Shown here: positions 37,013 through 48,830 of the stretch, one piece after another
Layout of the letters: every line of letters begins with the position of its first letter
Position numbering within the stretch: position 1 is the first letter of the stretch
DNA from: Polytrichum commune
Taxonomy: Eukaryota > Streptophyta > Polytrichopsida > Polytrichales > Polytrichaceae
Reading direction: 5' to 3'
Length of the DNA: 64,000 nucleotides
Assembly: GCA_950295325.1 (NCBI GenBank)
Contig: OX485805.1
Coordinates: 27,577,501-27,641,500, forward strand
Notes under the pieces: model-generated
What the model was told of the DNA's origin: nothing
The model's input: the letters and a program-made list of their open reading frames with translations, nothing else
The model's database searches: none
Position numbers and translations under genes: made by a program

Positions 37013-37231
37013 TAATGCCAATAAAGTTATTTGTAAAGTAAAGTAGACAAAACCATAGATTTAGTCCCAACCCTAGAGGTTACGAGATTTAACACAAAGT
37101 CGCCCAAGCTTTCATAATGCTTAAATTACCATACACAAAGAGTGGTGTTGGGCTATTCAAAATCCACTTTCTAACTTGTCCTGCTAGGATGCCGATTTGG
37201 AATTTAAGACAACAGATCCCATGTGCATATC

Positions 37232-38205
37232 TGTCGCGCACCTCTCCATGAAGAGTGCCCGAAACACCATGGGCACAAGGGGGACCCCGGAGTGACACTT
37301 GGGACTTGTGGCGCCGTTGGTGAGAGGGCCCAAATGATGCTAGTGTGGGTGAGGGCCCTGGGCGTTGGGAACGCCTCCCACCCACGAAGACTAGGAGGCA
37401 CGAGGTAGGGCCATGAGTTATGCGTAGCTTATGGCGTGGTGATTCCATAAAGCTCAAGAACACCTCAATCGGAGGTGTGAGCTAGGAGTTATGACAATTT
37501 GAGTGGGGCGTTGTCCCGGGACCACGCTCTGGTACAGCAGTGCCCTGGGAGTGGCTCCCGGGACTGCCAAGGTTCGAACAAGCATAACGTCCTCAATACT
37601 TGCCTGAATGGGGCCACTGAGGAGTCCATCGGCATCTACGTGAAGTGGAGATGAAGATGGAGTGGTTGCTTGTTAGCCCCAGATATCATACAAGGAAGTT
37701 ATGATGGTCTGAAGCTGCTAAGGGCTTCTAGGCCCAGCGGCTAAAGGAAAATGTCTACTTGGCCCCAACTCTTGGTAGAGAGACAATAGGTTTCTTGACG
37801 GTGGGGTAGGGGCCCCGCGTAAAGTCCTAGAGGCTTATATGGGTGAGGTGGTGTGGCCTCACCCACCCGAGGCCGAACGGCACGGCCTCCATGGGCATTG
37901 GCCCAATGTGAGGCCATAGTTGCCTAGTATGCTTCGGGTTGTTATAGTGTTGCTCCGGCAATGCGATGATCAACATAAGATTGGACTTCCATGGATGGAA
38001 GTCCACATCTTAGGATTGGTTACCGATTAAGGGGGTGAGTCCTGAAAGCAAAGTAGGAGGGTTGGTTCCCCTCCTATGAACTATAAGGTCTGGGGTGGGA
38101 GGAGCTAATTATTAGCATGGCGGTATGCGAAGGGTTAGCACTCGTGATCCTTGCTAGAATTGAAAATGACCAAGTTAGTTAAAGGGGCTAGCAAGGGTTG
38201 CGACA
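37232..38205. mobile_element. Solo LTR, Gypsy-like, GC-rich (974 bp)
   Basis: Begins TGTCGCGCACC and ends GGGTTGCGACA, so both ends carry TGTCGC in inverted form with the canonical TG...CA. The flanking pentamers are ATATC (37227-37231) and ATACC (38206-38210), a 4/5 target duplication. The comparison with repeat R3 copy 1 independently marks this as an insertion. It is clearly more GC- and CpG-rich than its surroundings. No internal retroelement sequence remains. Gypsy assignment is an inference from size and ends. Confidence 0.8.
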
Positions 38206-38352
38206 ATACCCTATTTTAGATCCTAAAATTCTCTCCAAGTTTGGGAGGTAGAAAGAGGAGGTCCCAAAAATTACACCCAACTTTCAAATAGGCCATGATA
38301 CATGATGAACTAACGAGCTCTTAATAGAAGTGATCTGAAAGAACAATCAATC

Positions 38353-38577
38353 CAATGATCAGGAAATTTTTGGGCATAACCAGTTGAGATCCTAGTGTTT
38401 GCAAGTCCAACCGGCTACATGTTGACATCCTCCAATTTTTCTTAATTTAAATTGAGGTATATTCTATAAATTCCTCTAGAAGGATCAGTAATTTTCTTGC
38501 ATCTTGAACTTCAACCGGTTATTTCTCAAACTCAATTGGTTCATGTGTAACTAACTCCCAGTTCTCCCCGATCATAG
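38353..38577. mobile_element. hAT-type MITE, copy F (225 bp)
   Basis: Ends CAATGATCAGGAAATTTTTG and GTTCTCCCCGATCATAG. The flanks AATCAATC (38345-38352) and GATCAATC (38578-38585) are a 7/8 target duplication. It is inserted in repeat R3 copy 2, whose match to copy 1 resumes after it (CCCACGGTTTCATCCTTCTT). Confidence 0.85.
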
Positions 38578-39017
38578 GATCAATCCCACGGTTTCATCCT
38601 TCTTTTGGGACTTTACAGATAGCGCTAATATCAAATCAAGTAAAAAATGTAACCTCCAAGCCGTATACTATTTAAATGCTTTTATGTTGAATGAATGAAA
38701 GGGGCACTCGTGTATGATAATTCCCTCTCTTGGCATCGAGCCCTGGCCCTCCGATTGTTATTTGGGTATGACCTTCAATAGCCAACCCCAAAGGTGGAGT
38801 GCTACTGAACAAGGAAAGGATTGTGAAAAAGATGGAGGGAACATCATTGGGAACCTAATATGCTCTACTGAAATATGGAAAACGGCCCCAAAATTTAGGG
38901 TTGGGAACACACATGGGAGCATGCGTTCCCCCAAAATGAGGAAATCCAAATGAGATCAATTCCATTTTGAACGGTGACCTATCCGAAGGGCCAAGGGTTA
39001 GGTCGGTTTTTCTTTAT

Positions 39018-39118
39018 TAACTAGAGGAATATGTTGTAAACTCCTTTAAATGGACCGGTAATCTCCCTGAAGTCTTGAAATTCAACCAGCTATTCCTCAA
39101 ATTCAACCAGCTCATTGA
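39018..39118. mobile_element. hAT-type MITE fragment, copy G
   Basis: AGAGGAATATGTTGTAAACT, GACCGGTAATCTCCCTGAAG and AATTCAACCAGCTATTCCTC correspond to the central part of the family. Both termini are missing. Confidence 0.55.
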
Positions 39119-39218
39119 ATCACTTGCATACAATATAATGTGATGAATGAGAGGCACCCTCTTGTGCAACGATTCCCCCATATTTGGATCCTCGTGTGTG
39201 TGGCTAACACATGTCTTA

Positions 39219-39805
39219 GGGCCGGTTCACACTATGGCCGTCGAAGTCGAGAGGCCGTGGGATTGAGTGGCCAAACTTTGTTGAGAGTCCAAAGAAATGA
39301 GCTGAAAATAGTCAATAAAATATAGTAAGTGGAGCCTTTGGCCGGGCATAGTGTGAAGCCTCCAAAGGCTAAGCCCAAAGTCCTAACCTTTGGCCATGAA
39401 CTCCCACGGCCTCTCGACTTGGACGGCCATAGTGTGAAGCCTCCAAAGGCCGAGCCCAAAGTCCAAACCCAAAGGAGCATCCCACTTTATTCCTTGCTCA
39501 AAATAACCCCTCCAATCTAATGGTCAAGATCTTGTCAATGATTGATATTTTAATGAAAAAAAAGTTCGGCCTCTCGAAGGAAGTTTGGGTCGAGCATTTT
39601 GCTCGACCCAAACTTTGCTCGAGAGGCCGAACTCTTGGCGCCATAACTTCCTAAAAGTGTTGCCACCTAGGCTCTTTTGAAGGCGACATCCTTTGGACTT
39701 CGGCCTCTAGTGTGAAGGCCGAGAGGACGGACTTTGGACATTTCTGCATTTTCATTGGTCCAAATACTTCTCCTCTCGAAGTTTGGCCATAGTGTGAACC
39801 GGCCC
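39219..39805. mobile_element. Harbinger-type non-autonomous element (587 bp)
   Basis: The termini are perfect inverted repeats for about 21 bp (GGGCCGGTTCACACTATGGC...), continuing with similarity. TTA flanks both sides (39216-39218 and 39806-39808). A 3-bp TTA duplication with GGGCC ends fits PIF/Harbinger. Internal CATAGTGTGAAGCCTCCAAA units repeat at least twice (about 39345 and 39430), suggesting complex internal rearrangement. No transposase is visible. Confidence 0.82.
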
Positions 39806-39808
39806 TTA

Positions 39809-40346
39809 GGGCTGCTTTAAACCTAGAGGCCGGGCCAATTTGTTGTGTAAGAGGTTTGAAATCCTCACTTGTGATTGGTCCAAAGGCTGAAATCGATCCC
39901 AACCCCTTTACACCTAGAGGCCGGGCCGATTTGGTGGTATGAAATTTTTAATCAAAAAATGTATGGTCTCACACGGCCCGAGCTCATTGAATACAGTGCA
40001 CCCAAAATGGAAGGCCAATTCTTGACCTCGGGACCAATGTCAAATTTCAATTTTAAAAAAATGTTCTTTAAGTAAAACATGATTTTTCTAGCAAACCATA
40101 TCCATTGGATTATGTGGAGATATGAACGGCTCTATGCTAGATTATGCTAGATCCGTTGGATTGTGCTAGACTTATTGAATCAGTCTAGCTTCTTGACCCT
40201 AAGGCCTTTACATATGGGAAAATTGGCCCCCATTATGATCTTATTAGAATGTGTAGTTGAGGCCGGCCTCCAACCCAAAAGAGGCTAAAATTTCATGCAA
40301 TTGGCCTGAAGGGGAATTGGCCCGGCCTCTAGGTGTAAAGCGGCCC
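39809..40346. mobile_element. Harbinger-type non-autonomous element, adjacent (538 bp)
   Basis: Terminal repeats of about 32 bp with two mismatches start GGGC(T/C)GCTTTA(A/C)ACC. TTA lies on both sides (39806-39808, shared with the previous element, and 40347-40349). A second partial copy of the terminus (CACCTAGAGGCCGGGCC) lies inside at about 39911. The two elements are separated only by one TTA. Confidence 0.82.
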
Positions 40347-40349
40347 TTA

Positions 40350-43300
40350 GATGTGAGATTGTGAGAGCGTTGTGGGCGCTAAGCTAGACATTCATCAGCA
40401 AGCAATGGTGAAATCAAGTGAGCAACACTCTTAGAAGTGCAAATGCTCATGGCTAGTTGGAGGGGAGTTGCATGTATTAATTTGTGGTTTCTGGTGCCAA
40501 TGAGGAACCGGACACAAGAGTTAATCCATTCAAGCAAGCATGAGGATGGATTGCAACCCAAAGACAAAACCGAAAAAATTACAACGAAGAAGAAGAAGAA
40601 GAAGAAGAAGAAGAAGAAGAAGAAGAAGAAGAACTCCATGAAGCCATATATTACAAAGAAAACCAATGCATTCTGAGATGAATGTGAGAATGTTCTCATT
40701 TTGGGAGAGCAGGTGCTCATTGTGAGGCATTGTTCGCACAAATTTGCGAGGGACAATTGAGAATGAGTTGGGATCCGAGAGCAAGGTAAGTGGGGGAGGG
40801 TGACAAGTGCGATTATTTACAAATGCTTCAACATAGGAAGTCATAGAATCTTGAGCATGATCATGTCGTTGTTGGCCAACGCACAACTAGAAGTTTGGGC
40901 AAACCCGCCAAATTGAGATGTCGGATCGAGACCTTTGATGCCATATTTGCATACATACACTTGGTGTCATAATGTGATTGCACTGCTAGGTTGGGGGTTG
41001 CACTGAAATTTCCCAACGTTATCGACGATGGGCTCCACTAGTACTAATCGGGGGGGGGGGGGGGATCGTCGCTTTGGTTGGTATGGGTTTGGGAGAGAAA
41101 AAGAGGGAGGGAGCAACGTTTGTCAGGGTCGAGGCAATATGAACACAAGATCAGGGTGTTGCAAGGCCACAAAGGAAGAAGGGAGTGTTGGCAATAACAT
41201 AATGGTGAAGTCAGAATGAGCAGGTCAAGCGAGGTCAAAACTCACAAAAGAACCGCACTATTGCCATCTTGTGGCATGGAAGGCATGAGCTCCCGTAATG
41301 GGTGCATTGGCCACGAGATAAGTTCCAAATGGTATTAGATTATGATTTGTATGTCAATGTTGTGCCCTTTTTACCATGGAGTGGCAACAACCCATTCACG
41401 TGCTAGACACGTTGTCGTGATGTAAATACGTACACTATATAGATGTGTACGTATTTAATATTGCATTGTGAGTCTTGGTCTTGGAGAAAAATAATAAAGA
41501 ATAGAAGTAGATTACTTTTTTTATTTACTCATAGTTTATTTTAGTTATCATTACCTAAAGATAGAAGTGGATAGAAGTTGCTTACCTTTATGTTTACTCA
41601 TAGTTACTCTTAGTTACCTTTACCAAATGATAGAAATAGATTACCTTTTTATTTACTCATAGTTTATTTTTGTCTTTTAGTTATCTTGAGTTACTTTGGA
41701 CCAATGGGTGATTAGAAGCCATGTGATGAGGATAAGAGAGAACTTTATCTCTCGCATGGATAGGGAGAGGTGGTGAAGGAAAGATGTGATGTGATTATTG
41801 TGGGAGAGAAGTTGTTGAGAGAGAGAAGTGGATTCGAAGCTCACGGTGTGAGTTGTTTTGAGAAGAATATGAAATAAAATACGAGGGATTTGTGATTCAT
41901 GAGAGATCTCACTTGTTGTTTTGGAAGTTAGCAATCAAGATTTGTGCTTGTTTGAGTGGAGGGAAATCTATTGGTTCTTAAAAGAAGAGCTGAGACTTCG
42001 ACCGACCATAGAAGACGGACAGATTAAAGAATTGAAGGCTTCAAGACTCGAATGTGTGGTTGCTTGTGGCACGTTGTCTTTTTCTTGTGTGTGTGATTCC
42101 AAGCCGGTTTTGGAGGCTAGTTGCATTTCATTTCTGCATCGTAATTTGTTTCCTGTGTGACAACGAAGTGGGATTAATCACCCACAAGGTTGTTTTTTGT
42201 CGTTCCCACTGGTGAGGCGCGATTGCTGGTCACCGTGGGTTTGAAAGTTTAGGAGCCAATCTTTCGGACGTCAGCTCGTGTTCTGACGTCCCGTTTTACC
42301 CGTCCGAAGCCCGTGGTTTCTTATCACACTACCCTTACCCTTTATCCATATAGAGCCGCAACAGGATAGGTCGACGGGAAAGAGGTTGAAGATTAGAAGA
42401 AATTGAAGAAATTGAAGACTAGAAGACCGGAAGATTCGATTGAAGACCAGAAGATTCGACGGGTCCGATAAAATCTAGTTGCAGCCAGAAGCCCAGCGCT
42501 TTCCCAAGGCGGAACCCTCTCTACCCGACAACGTGCGCCGGAGTAGAGGCTATAAGACATAGAGTGGGAGGCCTTCATATGACTGTTGGGAATGGACTTG
42601 AGTCATTTTATTCATGATGAAACATGGCAAACTGTGGTTGTTGTGAATGTTGCACATGGTGTAGTAAAGAATGTGCCCTATGAGAGCCTTCATTTTTCAC
42701 TCAACATAGAGTCAACATTGGGAGGGGGGGGGGGGATGATGATAATTTGGTAAACTTAAAGTGTCGTCCATCGTCATAAGAGGATGAATCATGATCCCAT
42801 AACTGTACTCCCCGTAATTGGGAAGAGTCCGATGGGGAAATAGTGGAAATGCCTAGAGGGAAGGGAGGTTTATGTCCCAAGGAGTGTTGCATTCAAACCC
42901 TTGTCCAAGGGTTTCAGTCAACATGGATTCCTAGGAAGATCACTGTCAATATTTTAAAAAACTATGGGAGTTTAGGGTTTAGGGTCCATTTAATTAAATG
43001 GGGAGAAAATTTATATAATCTATAAGGCTACTATAGGGTCCATGAAATGGTACATAATCTATAGACTTGACAAATAGGGGGCATGATCTTTTTTTGTAGT
43101 AGGGTGAATTCAATTGTTGAATGATAATATCTTATGGATGAGAAAATGTGACATCGTTGTTATTTTTTAGGATGACAGGTGGATGACATGGGTTTTCACC
43201 TCAATCTTGCATTCCTTTTGCTTGGATGAAAGACCTGTTTGAGGGTTTTGCATACCTTCATTTCCATGCAGCCAGGGTTAGAGAGGTCTTTGGTCTAGAT

Positions 43301-44490
43301 TCTTTGCAAATCTCGTCCATTTCAGTTGTGTGGGGCTAGGGTTTGGATTGGGTGTTGCAATTCTCCTATGTAGCTTACCCCTGCATAGGGAACTGGCGAT
43401 GCATGCCTAAATTTTATAAGTAAACTACCCTCATTTAATTCATACTATCAAGGAATTTATATCAACCCATAGGGTATCCTAAATACACCCTCTATAGATT
43501 TTTTTATATTAAAATACGGTCATCCAATATACAAGAATTAGGGTAAATAGTATCACATCAAATACCTTGTTTATCAAGTGTATACTTCAAATTACAAGGA
43601 GTTATCTCCCCGAGCAAAGATGCAATAGTCAACATAGGCGGGGGTGGGGGGAGGACCTCTATGACCATTTAATGAGCACAAGAAGATTCACCTTAATATT
43701 GAATAAGAAACTCATACGAACTCCAAGAATGAAGTGGCTACAACCACAATTTGGATATGTCGACCACCTCGTCCTAATTGCATCTTTCATATCCTAGAAC
43801 ATGGTATTCATGAAAACGTCACACGGCATGCAAAAATGTCACAAATATCATTTTCTAATATACAAGGAAGGTTGACTTGAATTGATCTTTGTAGGCAACT
43901 CTGCCAACTACATTTGGATGTATTTACAAAATGCTAATAACATGTGCAAGTAATAATGAGGGAAGAAGTCTTTTTATATCATGAATGTTATGCTCTTCGT
44001 TGGTACTTCAGTTAGTCTTGATAGCAATCAAAACATGATTTTCATGATATAAAAAGACTTCTTCTTTACTCTAAGAACTTGTGCCCATATAGAATTGATT
44101 TCAGAATGCAAGTTTTTTCAAAAGTTGAAGTGCACTCCTTAAAACTATAAATTAAGTCTACCTTGAGAAAAAAATCACATGTGGATGTGACAATTTCACA
44201 AATACTATGTTTTAGGAGAAGCGAGCTACTAGGAAAACACTAACCATTTAAGCCCCATCTATCTTAATGCTCCTATTGTGGGAATAAGCTAGAATATGGG
44301 GCTGGGGCTGAGCCTTGTGTCTTTTAGCCAAAGGGTCGGAAAAGCAACAAGGGGCAATTAGTATGGCTGAAGATAAGCTTAATTAGGCTCTGCAACTTAA
44401 ACTCTTTCCAACTAATCATTGGATAACATGGGCTTGTCGCCTTGACTACATAATATAATTTGTGCAATGATTGACTTAGCCAAATAAGTC
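40350..44490. other. Intergenic; GAA microsatellite and G runs
   Basis: No recognisable gene. A GAA trinucleotide run spans about 40587-40632 and produces lysine- or leucine-rich ORF artefacts. G homopolymers lie at 41050-41064 (15) and 42724-42735 (12). TTTATTTACTCATAGTT units recur loosely at about 41500-41670. The stretch 42350-42470 is purine-rich with repeated GAAGA(C/T)TAGAAGA words. Confidence 0.4.
43962..44064. repeat. Perfect 24-bp hairpin
   Basis: Arm 43962-43985 (GAAGAAGTCTTTTTATATCA plus TGAA) is exactly inverted at 44041-44064, with a 55-nt loop. It could be the core of a fold-back element or a small-RNA-producing hairpin. No target duplication was identified. Confidence 0.8.
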
Positions 44491-44499
44491 GATATGAAT

Positions 44500-44827
44500 C
44501 AGTGTCCGGGAAGATTTTTGGGCACTATTGGCTAAAATTTTAGTGTTTTCAAGTCCAACCAATTACATGTCGTGATCTTATGGTTATTCTATATTAATTT
44601 GAGGCATCTTCCATAGATTCTTCTCAAACCATGGGTTATTTTCCTGCAGTCTAGAATTTCAACCTGTTACTTCACAAACTCAACTGGGATTTGAGTGAAC
44701 CAACCCATACACTTATTCCTTGTCGGATGTCTAAACCCTTGCCTCCAAGGAACCAGTGTACAGGTTGGTTCGCCCCAGCCCTCAACTGCTTCATGTGTAT
44801 CTAGAGGTTGGTTCTCCCCGTTCACTG
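44500..44827. mobile_element. hAT-type MITE, copy H, with nested insertion
   Basis: Ends CAGTGTCCGGGAAGA and TCTCCCCGTTCACTG. A perfect 8-bp target duplication, ATATGAAT, lies at 44492-44499 and 44828-44835. Subtracting the nested 94-bp element and its 8-bp duplication gives 226 bp, the family length. This is the best-preserved terminus of the family in the window. Confidence 0.9.
44687..44780. mobile_element. Second, 94-bp MITE nested in copy H
   Basis: Flanked by an exact 8-bp repeat CTCAACTG (44679-44686 and 44781-44788). Its ends are inverted: GAACCAACCCATACAC near the left and GTGTACAGGTTGGTTC near the right, with GGATTTGAGT and CGCCCCAGCC outermost. It belongs to a different family from its host and is almost entirely stem. 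Confidence 0.82.
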
Positions 44828-44835
44828 ATATGAAT

Positions 44836-47190
44836 GACTCCGTGGTTGAACTCTTTAGTATCTACATTAAGGGAGCATGAGAGGGAGATACTTACATAAA
44901 GTATGTGGGTCGGTCTTCTCAATTGCACCCATTGGAAGAGGTTGCACTTATTCCCGATATTTTGGCGAGTTTGGGGTGACCAAAAGGGAGGGGGAGGGGA
45001 TTATCAATCACTAGGAACACGTTGCAATATTAGATACTAGGGTCATATTTAATGTTTCAAAGTAAAAATTAAAAAACCCTTGGGAAAACTAGGGTAATGA
45101 AAACTTGATTTTTAAATATAATATGTGTATTCTAATAATAGTCATTAAGCCTGCTCCACATGAATACATGCATTATTTCTTAGTCTCCTCCCCCCCCCCC
45201 AAAAGAGTGATCCAAATTATGGGCCAATTATCTCACTGTATTAGTTTTTCAACGTGGATTCATAAGATATGCAACTCAAGCTTCTGAATCATATCTCAAT
45301 TTCATTAAGTTCAAGTCGAGATATTACAAACTCATTGTCACAGTCCTATAAGAGAGGGCATCATGGTTTTGTGCTCCTCATTTCGGGCATGCTCCACCAT
45401 TTGTAATGGATAATACATGCTTCTAGATCAACTTATTGTGACCTTGTTTGAAACCTCATGTTTGAAAGAATGTGGGACCATGTCAAGTGAAATGCCATTA
45501 GTATTGTGATGATGCCATATATATTGTCTTTACATTTTAAGTTGAAACAATCATGGACCTACCTATGTTGGAGCCATACATCACTCGTTTATTCCAACAA
45601 GATTCAAACAACCAATAATTTGTGTCAATCAATAAATGTTTTGAAAATCCGTTAGTTCATTCTCCACTTCAGATATGGGGTCCAATGTGCACAAAGTGGA
45701 CTCGCCATGTGTACATATAGGTCATGTTTGGTTTATGTTTTTGGGAACCATGTAACTTAAAATTTGTGTCTATTGCCTCTTTAATTTTAGGCGTCTATAA
45801 TTTACTATATTATGCAAAATGGATGAGGCCATCGCTATTTCCAAAGGGTTGGTTTTCAACAACAACATGTAGAGCAGATGCCCATTGGACGGTGCAAGAA
45901 TAATTTGGGACATCAATTTCATATATGCATAGGTGCAACATGTTGGGGGACGGCGAGGGATGGCCCAAGAGATTCATTCATATCCATGGGTGTCAATGGG
46001 CCACCGGGGGTGGCATTTGCCCAAACCAATAGTCTATTACAAAGTGAAATAGGACAAAGTTGCCTTAATTAATAATGGATACCACACATAGTTCAAACTC
46101 ATCATTGTAACATATGTTTTGTGCAAAATACATACACCATTATAGATTCAGTAATGAACATGATTGGAAGTGCATATTATGTGATCATTTATAAGTAAAC
46201 GCAATGCTTACTTCAATCACCTATATTGAACTCTTGCATTTCAACTTTGATTATGTCCGCTAAAATGACAATATTTGGGATCTACAATTGGTGACATAAT
46301 GAGGCAGTTCTCGAGTTGAACCAACGTCTCGATACGTTTGTGGAGTTGGAAGTGTCTAGAATAGAGCCACTGTACCTTAGGTAGTTTCCACATGGGTTAC
46401 AAGCATGGGAGGTCTTATTTTGTTTAGATGGCAACCTTGTTGGCATCGTAAAGCAAAAGTGTTCAATGAAAACACTTCCCTCTTCCAATATCTCCTATTC
46501 CTCCCCATTTCTTTACGGAACTTTGTGCCACAATTCTAGATTTTTCTTATACTGCCACTCTTTTTCCATATCCCTTGACTTTTGGCTAATGCATAAAACT
46601 TCTGAAACTAAAACCAAACCCAGAAAAGATTGAATTTGAGTCATGAAAACCACACCATTGCCCTTCCTCACCATAAATAGTCGCTACTTACCAGACCAAA
46701 CAACTAATGAGTGTTTCCCCTTCTTGAAAAATCTCAAGGTACACATTTACCCAAAACCAACATTATGTAATACAATCATACATTTGGAGATTCAAATGTA
46801 TGACGATGATGCATAGTATCGATTTCAAGCTATGTGTCGGTTTCGGGTATGCCTGCCTTAGTTAAAGAAGCCGAAATGAACATCCAAAATTCTATACAAC
46901 ATGGATTCGTCAACTTCTGCGGACCCTGCAATGACCTCTAAAAAAGCTTCAAATTGACCTCGGAGACCATAGTACTACGGGTAGTTGACATCAAATGTTT
47001 TCAAATTCCACCCAATTTATCCACTGGAATGATGGATAGATAGATCATAGTACAATTTGAAACAAAGTTCTCCAGCAACTGGGGATGGACCCACTCACGC
47101 CCACAATCCGAAAACCCTAAACCGCGGACCTTTGATGAATTTAGTGCGCTAGGATTAGCTCTCACGTGCACTAATTTCCCAGGAAAAATT
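44836..47190. other. Intergenic, nothing recognised
   Basis: AT-rich with an 11-C run at 45190-45200. No gene or terminal repeat is supported. Confidence 0.4.
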
Positions 47191-47192
47191 AG

Positions 47193-47456
47193 CTATTTGG
47201 CCCAGCCAATGCTGAAGCTCCCAAGAGCATCCTGGTTGCCAAAACCGTTGGAAGATTTTTGTTTTAGGTAGGTAGGTTTAGGGTAGATAAGTGGGCTCTC
47301 CTCATCATGCACCGCCTGCGCCGGAGTTGCTGCTGTAATAAACTCGGCGTTCTTGATACCAGTGCTACAGGATTCAGGAAGAGGGGCGAGAACATTCGGA
47401 TTCCCTGGAAATTGGTACAAGTCTACTTGTTTGTTTCCTCCATAGGTCATCATCAA
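47193..47456 (-). CDS. Unrecognised short open frame in GC-richer DNA
   Basis: A minus-strand frame of 87 codons beginning with ATG (MMMTYGGNKQVDLYQFPGNP), in a locally GC-richer stretch (about 47100-47650) that also has a plus-strand frame (47307-47684). The minus reading has a protein-like composition and could be a first exon, but I recognise no family and see no downstream exon. Confidence 0.18.
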   Translation of the reverse strand: MMMTYGGNKQVDLYQFPGNPNVLAPLPESCSTGIKNAEFITAATPAQAVHDEESPLIYPKPTYLKQKSSNGFGNQDALGSFSIGWAK

Positions 47457-48039
47457 CCCTGCACTTTATTTGGGCGGTTGCGTCCCCGAAACTCTGCCCT
47501 GGCAGCCGGAATAGCCCCTAAGCCAAACCCGACCCACGAATCCCTGTTGCATAAATTCATTCATGCATACCTGTCTACTCCATCCGGAGTACTCTGGCAA
47601 ATGTATATGGGCTTCAAGCTCCTTCGACTCATCTGCTCACATCTCGGCAGCAACAATGTATCCCATATATTAACATTATTCTGATCTCGTAGTACAAGTA
47701 ATAAGTTGCTGGATTATGATGAATTTGTGTTTCAGGTTAATGTTGTGGGAGGTTTCATCAACATAATTTGTTGCGAAATTTTCTTGGTCCATAGTATGGT
47801 TTGGTTCCGCAAACCCGCCCCGGGTGTACATGTGAGCCTAGTAAGTCTACGTAAATCCAAGTGAAGCATCTCTCATTCATGCTAACTGGATGTTGGTGTC
47901 ATCTCTCTTTTCTTTTGGCAAAACTGTCAGTGTGCACAACCCATTGCAAAAGTCTTCGAAAACCGTTGGAAATCGTGTTACAAAGGGGCAACCTTTGCAA
48001 CACATTTAGATTCACCATATATGAGCAACATCTGATCTA

Positions 48040-48830
48040 GTTCATCCTCTGCAGCTTCTAGTGGCCAGATTGCAACATTCTGATACTAAGCTCGTAGTTG
48101 GTAGTATAGTAGTTGCATACAGGATTGTTGCAGAACTTTCATCGTGCAAATCCCATGGCAAAAAACTTGGAAAGCTGTTGGTAATTGACGCTACAAAGCC
48201 TGGGGTTTTTGCGAGCTGTACATTTAGAACCATATTGGTGTGGGAGGAGTTTGGTCTTAGAGGAGGGTATGCAGACTTATTTTGAGGAAAACCAACAAAC
48301 TTGTCCTGGAATCGTTGCAAACACTTCACAAATGTGTGAACATGTTCTGTTGCTATGAGCCAGCAGCCCAGCTAGTAGTGAAGGTTGATCTATGTGGGAA
48401 AGGAGAGGTCATGGAGCTACAGGTTCATGCAGATAGTGATCAGATGATGAGTACCAGAGAGAATTTGAGCCAGGTGGGTCAGGTGATCAGGGAGACTGGG
48501 AGCTGGGTTGATGACTGATGAGCTGAGTTGTTCGGCGCGCAATTCCAGATTGGCAAAAGCCTGGGATATAAATGTGTTATTTTTCTGCCGTCTGGTCTCT
48601 GAGGTGAGATCAGGAGGAACTTATCAGGAACTTCTGTGCCGGAAATTAGTTCTGGCGCAGGTAGATGCGGCGATCGGCTGCAAACGTACTTCATCTGTTG
48701 AAGACATCTTCGACAATCAGCACAGGCGAGGTAGGGAACAATTTCTAAACACATTTAAATCCAGAATCATCGTGTGCATGAACAATAAAATGTCCCTAGA
48801 CAATGCTAGGAAACCCCCTTGCTGACCAAT
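48040..48830. other. GC-richer stretch with several open frames, function unknown
   Basis: Open frames lie on both strands (for example + 48061-48285, + 48282-48518, + 48508-48825), none with a recognisable domain. The raised GC content suggests old exonic sequence, a non-coding exon upstream of the U-box gene, or a gene remnant. The sequence does not decide between these. Confidence 0.25.

Larger units (their letters stand above)
37022..38640. repeat. Dispersed repeat R3, copy 2, interrupted twice
   Basis: Collinear with 7115-7630 if the solo LTR 37232-38205 and the hAT MITE 38353-38577 are removed. For example, GTGCATATC before the LTR and TTTTAGATCCTAAA after it are contiguous in copy 1 (GCGCATATCATGTTTTAGATCC). 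Confidence 0.72.

Noticed and set aside
40437-40676. Open frame with a long lysine run, and leucine-rich frames on the other strand
   Set aside because: These are translations of the GAA microsatellite, not proteins.
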